Source: Phocaeicola plebeius (GTDB lineage Bacteria > Bacteroidota > Bacteroidia > Bacteroidales > Bacteroidaceae). From it: DNA of 54,760 nucleotides. A program made the translations under genes and the position numbers. The DNA lies in the NCBI GenBank assembly GCA_004558305.1, contig SFDG01000004.1, positions 1-54,760 on the forward strand, given 5' to 3'. The notes beneath the pieces are model-generated. The model worked only from the letters and a program-made list of their open reading frames with translations, was not told the DNA's origin and ran no database searches. Below, piece after piece: positions 17,740 through 27,454 of this stretch (the first letter of the stretch is position 1; each line of letters starts with the position of its first letter).

Positions 17740-19289
17740 GTACAGAAGGTATCATCGTACTCCTCTCCCTGGTCGGTATGCTGGCAGCCCTCATTGCCGA
17801 CCGGATGCGCCCCGGCATGATTCTGTTCAGCGTGCTGGTCATCTTCCTGTGTACCGGCATCCTGACCCCCCGGGAGATGCTGGAAGGCTTCAGCAACAAA
17901 GGCATGATGACCGTGGCCATGCTGTTCCTGGTCAGTGAAGGGGTCCGCCAGAGCGGTGCCCTGACCCAACTGGTCAAGAAGCTCTTGCCCCAGCGGCGGA
18001 CCACCGTCTTCCGCGCCCAGCTCCGCATGTTGCCGGGAGTGGCCTTCATCTCGGCGTTCCTCAACAACACGCCGGTGGTGGTCATCTTTGCCCCCATCAT
18101 CAAGCGGTGGGCCGCCTCGGTCCGCCTCCCGGCCACGTATTTCCTCATTCCCCTGTCGTATGTCACCATCCTCGGCGGCATCTGCACCCTCATCGGCACC
18201 TCCACCAACCTCGTGGTGCACAGCATGATTCAGGAGGCCGGACTGCCCGGCTTCACGATGTTCGAACTGGGCAAGGTGGGCATCTTCATCGCCCTGGCCG
18301 GCATCCTCTACCTGTTCTGCTTCTCCCGCCGGCTGCTTCCCTCCGTCCGCCCGGACCAAGCCCTGCACGACGAGGGCACCGCTGAAAAGGAAGGCCCCCT
18401 CCACGTGGTGGAAGCCGTCATCGGCGCCCGCTTTCCCGGTATCAACAAGTCGGTGAGCGAGTTCGACTTCACGCGCCACTACGGAGCTGAGCTGAAAGAG
18501 CTGCGCCGCGGCGGCACGGCCTATACCCGGTGGGACGGCCTGAGCTTCCGCGAAGGAGACACCCTGGTCGTGCTGGCCGACGACAGTTTCCAGCGGGCCT
18601 GGGGAGAATCGTCGGTATTCATCATGCTGGCCAACGGCCACGACAGCGAACCTCCCGGGCGGAAGCGGCGCTGGCTGGCCCTGCTGTTGCTGGCCGTCAT
18701 GATTGCCGGAGCCACCGTCGGCGAACTGCCCGCCGTACAGGCCCTGCTGCCGGCCGGCGTGAAACTCGACATGTTCTTCTTTGCCGCCGTCACCACGGTC
18801 ATCATGGCCTGGACACAGATCTTCCCGCCCCGCAAGTACACCAAGTATATCTCGTGGGACATCCTGGTCACCATCGCCTGCGCCTTCGGCATCAGCAAGG
18901 CCATGGAGAACTCGGGCGTGGCCGACTGCCTGGCCGCCTACATCATCGGGCTGAGCCGGCACTACGGGCCCTACGTGCTGCTGGCGGTGATGTTCCTCAT
19001 CACCAACCTCTTCACCGAACTGATTACGAACAATGCGGCGGCAGCCCTCTCCTTCCCTATCGCCCTCTCGCTCTCCGAGCAGCTGGGCGTGAACCCGATG
19101 CCCTTCTTTGTGGTCATCTGCATGGCGGCATCGGCCAGCTTCAGCACCCCCATCGGCTACCAGACCAACCTCATCGTGCAGGGTATCGGCAACTACAAGT
19201 TCACCGACTTCGTGCGCATCGGTCTGCCGCTGAACCTGATTACCTTTATCATCTCCGTATTTGCCATTCCGCAGATATGGCCTTTCTAA
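17736..19289 (+). CDS. SLC13/DASS-type anion permease, probable sulfate importer
   Basis: The 517-residue membrane protein shows two homologous halves with the SNK/NTP-type signatures FLNNTPVVVIFAPI and FTELITNNAAAALSFPI, typical of the SLC13/CitT family. Between them, about residues 225-290, lies a soluble stretch (VVEAVIGARFPG to FREGDTLVVLADD) matching a single TrkA-C domain; many relatives have two. Position between cysQ and cysC-cysD-cysN points to sulfate as substrate, which is inference from context. It starts in ATGA overlap with cysQ and ends 20 bp before cysC. Confidence 0.9.
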   Translation: MSTEGIIVLLSLVGMLAALIADRMRPGMILFSVLVIFLCTGILTPREMLEGFSNKGMMTVAMLFLVSEGVRQSGALTQLVKKLLPQRRTTVFRAQLRMLPGVAFISAFLNNTPVVVIFAPIIKRWAASVRLPATYFLIPLSYVTILGGICTLIGTSTNLVVHSMIQEAGLPGFTMFELGKVGIFIALAGILYLFCFSRRLLPSVRPDQALHDEGTAEKEGPLHVVEAVIGARFPGINKSVSEFDFTRHYGAELKELRRGGTAYTRWDGLSFREGDTLVVLADDSFQRAWGESSVFIMLANGHDSEPPGRKRRWLALLLLAVMIAGATVGELPAVQALLPAGVKLDMFFFAAVTTVIMAWTQIFPPRKYTKYISWDILVTIACAFGISKAMENSGVADCLAAYIIGLSRHYGPYVLLAVMFLITNLFTELITNNAAAALSFPIALSLSEQLGVNPMPFFVVICMAASASFSTPIGYQTNLIVQGIGNYKFTDFVRIGLPLNLITFIISVFAIPQIWPF

Positions 19290-19309
19290 CCCTTTAGCAC
19301 TCCACCATC

Positions 19310-19921
19310 ATGAACGAAAACGCCACCCACATCTACCCCATCTTCGACCGGATGCTGACACGCACCGACAAGGAAACCCTGCTCGGCCAGCGCGGGCTGA
19401 TGGTCTGGTTCACCGGTCTCAGCGGGTCGGGAAAAAGTACCCTGGCCATCGCCCTCGAACGGGAACTGCACCGGCGGGACATCCTGTGCCGCATCCTCGA
19501 CGGGGACAACATCCGCAGCGGCATCAACAACAACCTGGGCTTCTCGGAAGAAGACCGGATAGAGAATATCCGCCGCATTGCCGAAATCGGCCGCCTGTTC
19601 GTGGACACGGGCATCGTCACCCTGGCCGCCTTCATCAGCCCCAGCATCGCCATCCGCCAGATGGCGGCCCGCATCGTGGGCGAACAGAACTTCCTCGAAG
19701 TCTATGTCAGCACGCCGCTGGAAGCCTGCGAGCAGCGCGACGTGAAAGGGCTCTACGCCAAGGCCCGTCGCGGCGAGATTACCCAGTTCACGGGCATCTC
19801 CGCCCCCTTTGAGGCTCCGGAACATCCGGCCCTGCGCCTCGATACCTCTGTCCTGACAGTCGAGCAATCCGTTGCCCGGCTGCTGGACCTCCTATTACCG
19901 AAAATAAACCGTACGATATGA
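19310..19921 (+). CDS. cysC: Adenylyl-sulfate kinase
   Basis: APS kinase phosphorylates adenosine 5'-phosphosulfate to PAPS. The 203-residue product has the P-loop GLSGSGKST (about residues 39-47), the ILDGDNIRSGIN substrate region, and the family segment VDTGIVTLAAFISP. The length is normal and the catalytic aspartate is present. Its stop overlaps the cysD start by four bases, so PAPS kinase and sulfurylase subunits are translated together. Having CysC without any downstream PAPS reductase suggests PAPS is made for sulfonation rather than only for assimilation. Confidence 0.96.
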   Translation: MNENATHIYPIFDRMLTRTDKETLLGQRGLMVWFTGLSGSGKSTLAIALERELHRRDILCRILDGDNIRSGINNNLGFSEEDRIENIRRIAEIGRLFVDTGIVTLAAFISPSIAIRQMAARIVGEQNFLEVYVSTPLEACEQRDVKGLYAKARRGEITQFTGISAPFEAPEHPALRLDTSVLTVEQSVARLLDLLLPKINRTI

Positions 19922-20832
19922 TGAATACTTCTTACACCCTGAGCCACCTGAAGGAACTCGAAGCGGAGTCCATCCACATCATCCGCGAGGTGGCCGCCGA
20001 ATTCGAGAACCCCGTGATGCTCTACAGCATCGGCAAAGACTCGTCGGTCATGGTGCGGCTGGCAGAGAAGGCCTTTGCCCCCGGCAAGGTGCCCTTCCCC
20101 CTCCTGCACATCGACTCGAAATGGAAATTCAAGGAAATGATCCAGTTCCGCGACGAATACGCCCGCGCACACGACTGGCACCTGATTGTGGAAAGCAACC
20201 AGGAGGCCTTCCGTGCCGGAGTGGGCCCCTTCACCCACGGCAGCAAGGTCCACACCGACCTGATGAAGACGCAGGCCCTGCTGCAGGCACTCGACAAATA
20301 CAAGTTCGATGCTGCCTTCGGAGGTGCCCGCCGCGACGAGGAAAAGTCGCGGGCGAAAGAGCGCATCTTCTCCTTCCGCAACGAATTCCACCAATGGGAC
20401 CCGAAGCACCAGCGGCCTGAACTATGGGACCTCTACAACACCCGCATCCGCAAAGGAGAAAGCATCCGCGTGTTTCCCCTGAGCAACTGGACCGAGCTGG
20501 ACATCTGGCAGTACATCCGTCTGGAACAGATTCCCATCGTCCCCCTTTACTTTGCGAAAGAACGGCCCGTGGTCAACATCGACGGCCAGCTGATCATGCC
20601 CGACGACGACCGCCTGCCCGAAAAATACCGCGACAAGATAGAGAGGAAGACCATCCGTTTCCGCACGCTGGGCTGTTGGCCGCTGACCGGTGCCATCGAG
20701 AGTGAAGCCGACACCATCGAGAAGATTGTGGAGGAAATGATGACCACCACCAAGAGCGAACGCACCACCCGTGTCATCGACTTCGACCAAGAAGCCAGCA
20801 TGGAAGAAAAAAAACGGGAAGGCTATTTCTAA
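19918..20832 (+). CDS. cysD: Sulfate adenylyltransferase subunit 2
   Basis: CysD, with the GTPase CysN, activates sulfate to APS. The protein (304 residues) has the PP-loop YSIGKDSSV near residue 40, the LHIDSKWKFKEM region and the family-typical FGGARRDEEKSRAKER and LGCWPLTGAIES segments. It starts with two adjacent ATGs; the first overlaps cysC by four bases. cysN follows 18 bp downstream. All catalytic segments look intact. Confidence 0.97.
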   Translation: MMNTSYTLSHLKELEAESIHIIREVAAEFENPVMLYSIGKDSSVMVRLAEKAFAPGKVPFPLLHIDSKWKFKEMIQFRDEYARAHDWHLIVESNQEAFRAGVGPFTHGSKVHTDLMKTQALLQALDKYKFDAAFGGARRDEEKSRAKERIFSFRNEFHQWDPKHQRPELWDLYNTRIRKGESIRVFPLSNWTELDIWQYIRLEQIPIVPLYFAKERPVVNIDGQLIMPDDDRLPEKYRDKIERKTIRFRTLGCWPLTGAIESEADTIEKIVEEMMTTTKSERTTRVIDFDQEASMEEKKREGYF

Positions 20833-20850
20833 CCTCTAACAACGAACAAA

Positions 20851-22305
20851 ATGAGCAATCTATCCATAAAAGAATTCCTCGACCGCGACGAGGAGAAAGA
20901 CCTGTTGCGGTTCCTCACCGCCGGCTCGGTCGACGATGGCAAGTCCACCCTCATCGGGCGACTGCTGTACGACAGCAAGAAAATCTACGAAGACCAGCTG
21001 GATGCCCTGCAGCGCGACAGCAAGCGAGTGGGCAATGCCGGCGAACACATCGACTATGCCCTGCTGCTCGACGGACTGAAGGCCGAGCGCGAACAGGGCA
21101 TTACCATCGACGTGGCCTACCGCTATTTCTCGACCAACCACCGGAAGTTCATCATTGCCGACACGCCGGGACACGAACAATATACCCGCAACATGATTAC
21201 CGGCGGCTCCACCGCCCGTCTGGCCATTATCCTGGTCGACGCCCGCACGGGAGTCATCACCCAGACCCGCCGCCACAGCTATCTGGTGTCGCTGCTCGGC
21301 ATCCGCCACATCGTGCTGGCGGTGAACAAGATGGACCTGGTGGACTTCTCCCAGGAAGTCTTCCAGCGCATCGTGGACGACTACCGCGCATTCCTGGAGC
21401 CGCTGGGCATCCCCGACCTGCAGTGCATCCCCCTCTCGGCCCTCGACGGCGACAACGTGGTGGAGAAATCCGCCCGCACCCCCTGGTACGACGGCCCCGC
21501 CCTGCTGGACTATCTGGAAACCGTAGAGACCGGCAACGACGCTAACCTGCAGGACTTCCGCTACCCGGTACAGTACGTGCTCCGTCCCCACCTCGACTTC
21601 CGGGGCTTCTGCGGCAAGGTGGCCTCCGGCATTGTCCGCAAGGGCGACGAGGTACTGGCCCTTCCCTCCGGCAAGCGGTCGCGCGTGAAAAGCATCGTCA
21701 CCTACGAAGGTGAAATCGAGCAGGCCTTCCCACCCATGTCCGTCACCCTGACCCTCGAAGACGAAATCGACGTGTCGCGCGGGGACATGCTGGTGCATCC
21801 CGACAACCTGCCGATGACCGGCCGCCACTTCGAGGCCATGCTGGTGTGGATGGACGAAGAGGCCATGGACATGGAGAAATCCTTCTTCCTGAAGCAGACT
21901 ACCAACACCAGCCGCACGCGCATCGACAGCATCCGCTACAAGGTGGATGTCAACACCATGGAACACCTGAGCATCGACAACGGACGGCTCGATGCAGAGA
22001 GCCTGCCCTTCACGCTCAACCAGATCGGGCGCGTCGTGCTCACCGCCTCGAAAGAGCTGTTCTTCGACCCTTATAGCACGAACAAGTCGACGGGAGCCTT
22101 CATCCTGATCGACCCCATCACCAACAACACCTGTGCCGTGGGCATGATCCTCAACCGGGTAGAAGAAAAGGACGTGCGCAACGCCCTGACACTGCCCGTC
22201 CTCGACCTGCCCCGCCTCGGCATCGGGCCCGAACACTACGAAGCCATCGGACTGGCCGTCAAGGAGCTGTCGCGGCAGGGAATCGCCGTCGAACTCTGTA
22301 AATAA
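20851..22305 (+). CDS. cysN: Sulfate adenylyltransferase subunit 1 (GTPase)
   Basis: CysN hydrolyses GTP to drive APS formation by CysD. The 484-residue protein is an EF-Tu-like GTPase with G1 GSVDDGKSTLIG, G3 DTPGHEQYTRN and G4 NKMDLVDF, then beta-barrel domains. It ends without the APS-kinase domain found in CysNC fusions, in agreement with the separate cysC upstream. It lies between cysD and the sulfotransferase, 19 bp before the latter. Confidence 0.96.
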   Translation: MSNLSIKEFLDRDEEKDLLRFLTAGSVDDGKSTLIGRLLYDSKKIYEDQLDALQRDSKRVGNAGEHIDYALLLDGLKAEREQGITIDVAYRYFSTNHRKFIIADTPGHEQYTRNMITGGSTARLAIILVDARTGVITQTRRHSYLVSLLGIRHIVLAVNKMDLVDFSQEVFQRIVDDYRAFLEPLGIPDLQCIPLSALDGDNVVEKSARTPWYDGPALLDYLETVETGNDANLQDFRYPVQYVLRPHLDFRGFCGKVASGIVRKGDEVLALPSGKRSRVKSIVTYEGEIEQAFPPMSVTLTLEDEIDVSRGDMLVHPDNLPMTGRHFEAMLVWMDEEAMDMEKSFFLKQTTNTSRTRIDSIRYKVDVNTMEHLSIDNGRLDAESLPFTLNQIGRVVLTASKELFFDPYSTNKSTGAFILIDPITNNTCAVGMILNRVEEKDVRNALTLPVLDLPRLGIGPEHYEAIGLAVKELSRQGIAVELCK

Positions 22306-22324
22306 CACCGAAAAACCAACGATT

Positions 22325-23440
22325 ATGGGATTATTAGAATTTAACCGCCTCCCCATCAATACCCTGGTCGGTGCCGACTGGAAGACCTTCCATCAGATTA
22401 CCGACGGCCGCTCCATCGGGGCGGCCTACCAAGGGAAATTCCGGCTGACGAAAGCCGTCTGCCGCCTGCTCTCGCTCCTGAAACCCCTGCAGGACCGCCG
22501 CTACGAGCGGCTGCTGGCCGACCGCCCGCTAGAGCACGACCCCGTCTTCATCCTCGGTCACTGGCGCAGCGGCACCACCTTCATGCACAATGTCTTCTCG
22601 TGCGATCGCCACTTCGGCTACAACACCACCTACCAGACGGTCTTCCCCCATCTCATGATGTGGGGCCAGCCATTCTTCAAGAAGAACATGAGCTGGCTGA
22701 TGCCCGACAAGCGTCCCACCGACAACATGGAGCTGGCCGTCGACCTGCCGCAGGAAGAGGAATTCGCGCTGACCAACATGATGCCCTATACCTACTACAA
22801 CTTCTGGTTCCTGCCGCAGTACACAGACGAATATGCCGACAAGTACCTGCTGTTCGACGGCATCACCCCCGACGAGCTGAAGACCTTCGAGGAGATGTTC
22901 ACCAAGCTCATCAAGATTTCCTTGTGGAACACACACGGCACCCAGTTCCTGAGCAAGAACCCGCCCCACACGGGCCGGGTGAAAGAGCTGGTGAAGATGT
23001 TCCCCAACGCCAAGTTCATCTACCTGATGCGCAACCCCTACACCGTGTTCGAGTCGACCCGCAGCTTCTTCACCAATACCATCCAGCCGTTGAAGCTACA
23101 GGACATCAGCGACGAACAGCTGCAGGCCAACATCCTGTCCGTCTATGCCAAGCTCTACCACAAGTACGAGGCCGACAAGCACCTCATCCCCGCCGGCAAT
23201 CTGGTGGAAATCAAGTTCGAGGACTACGAGAAGGACCCCTTCGGACGCACCGAGGACATCTACCGCCGTCTCTCCCTTCCCGGCTTCGAGGAGGCCCGTC
23301 CGGCCATCGAAGCGTATGTGAACAAGAAGAAAGGCTACAAGAAGAACCGCTACCAGTACAAGCCCGAAACCGTGGCACTGGTGGAACGCCACTGGCCGTT
23401 CGCCCTGGAGCAGTGGGGCTATAGCAGGGAAGAAGGATAA
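22325..23440 (+). CDS. PAPS-dependent sulfotransferase
   Basis: The 371-residue enzyme has the PAPS 5'-phosphosulfate loop LGHWRSGTTFMHNVF (about residues 78-92) and the 3'-phosphate site YLMRNPYTVFESTRSFF (about 231-247), both typical of the sulfotransferase_3/STF family. It is the last gene of the cysQ-SLC13-cysC-cysD-cysN unit, which supplies its cofactor and clears its PAP product. Work in Bacteroides thetaiotaomicron, as I recall, tied a sulfotransferase in a comparable cluster to sulfonation of steroids such as cholesterol, so small alcohols or steroids are plausible acceptors. No signal peptide is seen, so it should act in the cytoplasm. Confidence 0.92.
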   Translation: MGLLEFNRLPINTLVGADWKTFHQITDGRSIGAAYQGKFRLTKAVCRLLSLLKPLQDRRYERLLADRPLEHDPVFILGHWRSGTTFMHNVFSCDRHFGYNTTYQTVFPHLMMWGQPFFKKNMSWLMPDKRPTDNMELAVDLPQEEEFALTNMMPYTYYNFWFLPQYTDEYADKYLLFDGITPDELKTFEEMFTKLIKISLWNTHGTQFLSKNPPHTGRVKELVKMFPNAKFIYLMRNPYTVFESTRSFFTNTIQPLKLQDISDEQLQANILSVYAKLYHKYEADKHLIPAGNLVEIKFEDYEKDPFGRTEDIYRRLSLPGFEEARPAIEAYVNKKKGYKKNRYQYKPETVALVERHWPFALEQWGYSREEG

Positions 23441-23638
23441 GCAAATCGAAATTTCACGAAGAAAGTGTGTCAAAGCCCAATACGACCTATCATAGAAGGT
23501 GTATCAAGACAAAAGCAGCCTATCACCCAGAATGACAGTTTGATATGTATCGTTGAGCCTTGGCACACTCTTTTATTATTAATAAGCTATTTGTGTCTTT
23601 TGGGGAATTCCGTTATCTGTTATCCCTCATCCGTAGAA

Positions 23639-23724
23639 GTCGCAACGTAGGTCATTCGATGTAGCAACCTACGTTACTCGATGTCGCGACCTAGGTTATT
23701 CGATGTCGTGACCTACGTTGCGAG
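23639..23724. repeat. Three tandem 22-bp units inside an inverted repeat
   Basis: Units at 23654-23675, 23676-23697 and 23698-23719 follow the pattern ATTCGATGTCGCGACCTACGTT with a few changes. The left flank 23639-23653 and 23710-23724 form an inverted repeat matching at 14 of 15 positions, so the array is bounded by complementary arms. It lies in the 457-bp gap between the sulfotransferase and lacZ, about 120 bp upstream of the lacZ -7 box. No other function is evident in the gap apart from the promoter. Confidence 0.8.
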
Positions 23725-23823
23725 TCAGGACGAACAGCTGCGAGGCCCTTCCTGAGCCGTGGGGCACAGGAGGCCAGGAAAGCTTCGTAGCGAAACCGAT
23801 ATAAATTTCATGGACCATAACTA

Positions 23824-23853
23824 TTGCACAAGCCAATAGTTTTCGTACCTTTG
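23824..23853 (+). promoter_or_regulatory. Promoter of the beta-galactosidase gene
   Basis: TACCTTTG at 23846-23853 is an exact -7 box, and TTG at 23824-23826 lies 19 bp upstream, the right spacing for the Bacteroidota -33 element. The lacZ start codon is 44 bp further on. Confidence 0.75.
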
Positions 23854-23897
23854 TGAAACCTACCAACAGGTACATTCATTCTTAAAAACAATAGACC

Positions 23898-26800
23898 ATG
23901 AAAAGAGACCTAACTTACCTTTTTGCAGCCGGTTGCTGCGTGGCGACTGCCCTGGCAGGAGTTCCACAGACCCTGGCTGCCGAATCGTTGCCTTACTGGA
24001 AAGACATGCACGTGACTTCCGTCAACCGAGAAGCACCCCGCTCCGCTTTCATGAGCTACGGCACGAAGGAACAGGCCGCTACCGGCAAGTACGAGGCCAG
24101 CCCTTACTACCAGCTGCTGAACGGCACGTGGAAGTTCTACTACACTGAATCGCACCAGCAGCTGCCGGCTAACATCACCTCGGCCAACGTGAACACCGAT
24201 GCCTGGAAGGACATCCAGGTGCCCGGCAACTGGGAGATGCAGGGCTACGGAACGGCCCTCTACACCAACCACGGCTACGAGTTCTGCCCCTGGAAACCCC
24301 AGCCGCCCCAACTGCCCGTCGACGTGCCTGTAGGCGTGTACAGCCGCAAGATTACCATCCCCGAAGGATGGGACGGCCGCGACATCTACCTGCAGCTGGC
24401 CGGTGCCAAGTCGGGCTGCTACGTTTACCTGAACGGCAAGGAAGTGGGCTACAACGAGGATTCGAAGAACCCGGCCGACTACCTCATCAATGACTACCTG
24501 AAGGCAGGCGAGAACATCCTGACGCTGAAGATCTACCGCTGGAGCACCGGCTCTTTCCTGGAGTGTCAGGACTTCTGGCGCATCAGCGGCATCGAGCGCG
24601 ACGTGTTCCTCTACTCGCAGCCCAAGGCTGCCGTGCAGGATTTCCGCATCACCTCTACCCTCGACGACTCGTACCAGAACGGTATCTTCCGCCTGGCCGT
24701 CGACCTGAAGAACCACGAGGCCGCCGGCAAGCAGCTGGCCGTGGCCTACGAACTGGTGGACCCGCAGGGCAACACGGTGGCCACCGAAGAAAAGGCCGTC
24801 CAGGTGGAAAAAGGACAAATCGGCACCGTCCGCTTCGACAAGGAGATGCCGGGCGTACAGACCTGGACTTCGGAACAGCCCAACCTGTACAAGGTCTACA
24901 TGACCGTGAAGGAAGACGGCAAGGTGAACGAAGTGGTGCCCTACCACGTAGGCTTCCGCCGCATCGAGATCAAGCAGATTGACCAGAAGTCCGCCAACGG
25001 AAAGAACTATACCGTGCTGCTCATCAACGGCCAGCCCCTCAAGCTGAAAGGCGTGAACATCCACGAGCATAACCCGAAGACGGGACATTACATGACGGAA
25101 GACCTGATGCGCAAGGACTTCGAGCTGATGAAGCAGGCCAACATCAATACCGTCCGCCTCTGTCACTACCCGCAGGACCGCCGGTTCTACGAGCTGTGCG
25201 ACCAGTATGGCATCTACGTCTATGATGAGGCCAACATCGAAAGCCACGCCATGTACTACGACCTGAGCAAGGGCGGCACGCTGGGCAACAACATCGAATG
25301 GCTGCAGCCGCACCTCTACCGCACGGAGAACATGTTCGAGCGCAACAAGAACTATCCGTCCGTCACCTTCTGGTCGCTGGGCAACGAGGCCGGCAACGGC
25401 TACAACTTCTACCAGACCTACCTCTGGGTGAAGGAGGCCGACAAGGACATCATGCAGCGACCCGTGAACTACGAACGCGCCCAGTGGGAATGGAACTCCG
25501 ACATGTACGTGCCGCAGTACCCCAGCGCCCGCTGGCTGGAACAGATTGGCCGGGAAGGCAGCGACCGCCCCGTAGCCCCGTCGGAATACGCCCACGCCAT
25601 GGGTAACTCCACCGGCAGCCTGTGGGACCAGTGGAAGGCCATCTACAAATACCCGAACCTGCAGGGCGGCTACATCTGGGACTGGGTGGACCAGGGCCTG
25701 GAGACCCACGATGCGGAAGGCCGCATGTTCTATGCCTACGGCGGTGACTTCGGCGTGAACTCACCGAGCGACGGCAACTTCTGCTGCAACGGCGTCGTCA
25801 ACCCCGACCGCAACCCGCATCCGGCCTACAACGAAGTGAAATACGCCCACCAGAACGTGGCTTTCGAGGCCACCGACCTGGCCAGCGGCCGATTCAACGT
25901 ACTGAACCGCTTCTACTTCACCAACCTGCAGAAGTACCAGATCAGCTATCAGGTGAAGGAAAACAACAAGACCATCCGCAGCGGAAAGGCGCAGCTCGAC
26001 ATCGCCCCGCAGGCATCGAAGGAATTCAGCGTCGACGTGACGGGCCTGAAGGAAAAGCCGGGCACGGAATACTTCGTGGAGTTCCGCGTCACCACCACGC
26101 AGCCCGAACCGCTGATTCCCGCCGGTTATGAAATTGCCAAGGAGCAGTTCCAGCTGCCCATCGCCCCGCTGGCCCGCAGCTTCCAGACCGCCGGTCCGGC
26201 ACTGACCTGCACCACCGAAGGCGACCTGCTGAAGGTCACTTCATCGAAAGTCAGCTTCGTGTTCGACAAGCAGAGCGGACTGGTGACCTCCTACAAGCTG
26301 GGCAACACCGAATACTTCGACAAGGGCTTCGGCCTGCAGCCCAACTTCTGGCGGGCACCGACCGACAACGACTACGGAAGCCAGGAACCGCGCCGTCTGC
26401 AGATTTGGAAGGAATCGAGCAAGAACTTCAAGGTAGTGGAGGCAACGGCAGAGATGGACGGCAAGGATGCCATCGTCAAGGTCAACTACCTGCTGGCTGC
26501 CGGCAACCTCTACATCGCTTCCTACCGCATCCATCCTTCGGGAGTCGTAAAGGCTGACTACACGTTTGCCTCGACCGAAATGGAAGCCAACAAGACGGAA
26601 GTGTCTGAAGCCACGCTGATGGCTACCTTCACTCCGGGCAACGATGCCATCCGCAAGCAGTCTGCCAAGCTCGTCGTGCCGCGCATCGGTGTCCGTTTCC
26701 GCGTGCCGGTAGACATGAACCAGGTGACGTACTTCGGACGGGGTCCGGAGGAAAACTACATCGACCGCAATGCAGGCGTAACGGTAGACCTCTTCAAGAC

Positions 26801-27230
26801 GACGGCCGACCAGCAGTATTATCCGTATGTCCGTCCGCAGGAGAACGGCCACCACACCGACACCCGCTGGCTGACCATCTCCAAGAAAGGCGGCAAGGGC
26901 CTGACCATCTATGCCGACCAGACCATCGGCTTCAATGCCCTGCGCAACTCGGTAGAGGACTTCGACAGCGAGGAAAACACCAACCGCGACTACCAGTGGA
27001 ACAACCGCAACGCGGAGGAACTGAAGCACGATGTGTCGACCGCCCGCAACATCAAGCCGCGCATGACGCACATCAACGACATCACTCCGCGCAACTTCGT
27101 GGAAATCTGCGTAGATATGCGTCAGATGGGGGTAGGCGGTTATGACAGCTGGGGTGCCATCCCCGACCCGCAGTACCTGATTCCGGCCAACAAGGAATAC
27201 AAGTGGGGCTTCACCATCGTGCCGAGATAA
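23898..27230 (+). CDS. lacZ: Exported glycoside hydrolase family 2 beta-galactosidase
   Basis: This large GH2 enzyme (1110 residues) removes terminal beta-galactose. It has an N-terminal signal (MKRDLTYLFAAGCCVATALA), a jelly-roll sugar-binding domain with GNWEMQGYGTALYTN, an immunoglobulin-like domain, and a TIM barrel with the acid/base glutamate 497 in SLGNEAGNG and the nucleophile glutamate 563 in APSEYAHAMGN. The C-terminal part is the large beta-sandwich, with FGRGPEENYIDR near its end. The signal suggests the periplasm. It has its own promoter and converges on a ROK regulator, with a strong hairpin between the two. Confidence 0.95.
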   Translation: MKRDLTYLFAAGCCVATALAGVPQTLAAESLPYWKDMHVTSVNREAPRSAFMSYGTKEQAATGKYEASPYYQLLNGTWKFYYTESHQQLPANITSANVNTDAWKDIQVPGNWEMQGYGTALYTNHGYEFCPWKPQPPQLPVDVPVGVYSRKITIPEGWDGRDIYLQLAGAKSGCYVYLNGKEVGYNEDSKNPADYLINDYLKAGENILTLKIYRWSTGSFLECQDFWRISGIERDVFLYSQPKAAVQDFRITSTLDDSYQNGIFRLAVDLKNHEAAGKQLAVAYELVDPQGNTVATEEKAVQVEKGQIGTVRFDKEMPGVQTWTSEQPNLYKVYMTVKEDGKVNEVVPYHVGFRRIEIKQIDQKSANGKNYTVLLINGQPLKLKGVNIHEHNPKTGHYMTEDLMRKDFELMKQANINTVRLCHYPQDRRFYELCDQYGIYVYDEANIESHAMYYDLSKGGTLGNNIEWLQPHLYRTENMFERNKNYPSVTFWSLGNEAGNGYNFYQTYLWVKEADKDIMQRPVNYERAQWEWNSDMYVPQYPSARWLEQIGREGSDRPVAPSEYAHAMGNSTGSLWDQWKAIYKYPNLQGGYIWDWVDQGLETHDAEGRMFYAYGGDFGVNSPSDGNFCCNGVVNPDRNPHPAYNEVKYAHQNVAFEATDLASGRFNVLNRFYFTNLQKYQISYQVKENNKTIRSGKAQLDIAPQASKEFSVDVTGLKEKPGTEYFVEFRVTTTQPEPLIPAGYEIAKEQFQLPIAPLARSFQTAGPALTCTTEGDLLKVTSSKVSFVFDKQSGLVTSYKLGNTEYFDKGFGLQPNFWRAPTDNDYGSQEPRRLQIWKESSKNFKVVEATAEMDGKDAIVKVNYLLAAGNLYIASYRIHPSGVVKADYTFASTEMEANKTEVSEATLMATFTPGNDAIRKQSAKLVVPRIGVRFRVPVDMNQVTYFGRGPEENYIDRNAGVTVDLFKTTADQQYYPYVRPQENGHHTDTRWLTISKKGGKGLTIYADQTIGFNALRNSVEDFDSEENTNRDYQWNNRNAEELKHDVSTARNIKPRMTHINDITPRNFVEICVDMRQMGVGGYDSWGAIPDPQYLIPANKEYKWGFTIVPR

Positions 27231-27307
27231 GCCGTCGGTGAACTAACCTGAGAATAAGATAGTTGCTATTCTGAAAATAAGCATAGAACAATTGTCATTC
27301 TGAGTCC

Positions 27308-27340
27308 CCATCACACGTTGTGTGAAACGATTCGATAATG
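27308..27340. repeat. Copy 2 of the 33-bp dispersed repeat
   Basis: The bases are identical to 1891-1923 and include TCACACGTTGTGTGA. The repeat lies just after the lacZ stop, within a 224-bp convergent gap. Confidence 0.85.
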
Positions 27341-27364
27341 ACAATTTGTCAATTCGTCATTGGT

Positions 27365-27423
27365 AACAAAAGTGAAAAATCTGTTTGCATAAAGTGAATG
27401 CATTCAGATTCTTCACTTTTGTT
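27365..27423. terminator. Bidirectional terminator hairpin between lacZ and the ROK gene
   Basis: Arms 27365-27383 and 27405-27423 pair at 18 of 19 positions around a 21-base loop. The position between two convergent stops makes this a shared transcription terminator. Confidence 0.75.
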
Positions 27424-27454
27424 CAGAATGACAAGTTGAACAATTGAGTTTCAC

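Noticed and set aside
23639..23724. CRISPR array
   Set aside because: The 22-bp units abut without spacers and no cas gene is present.
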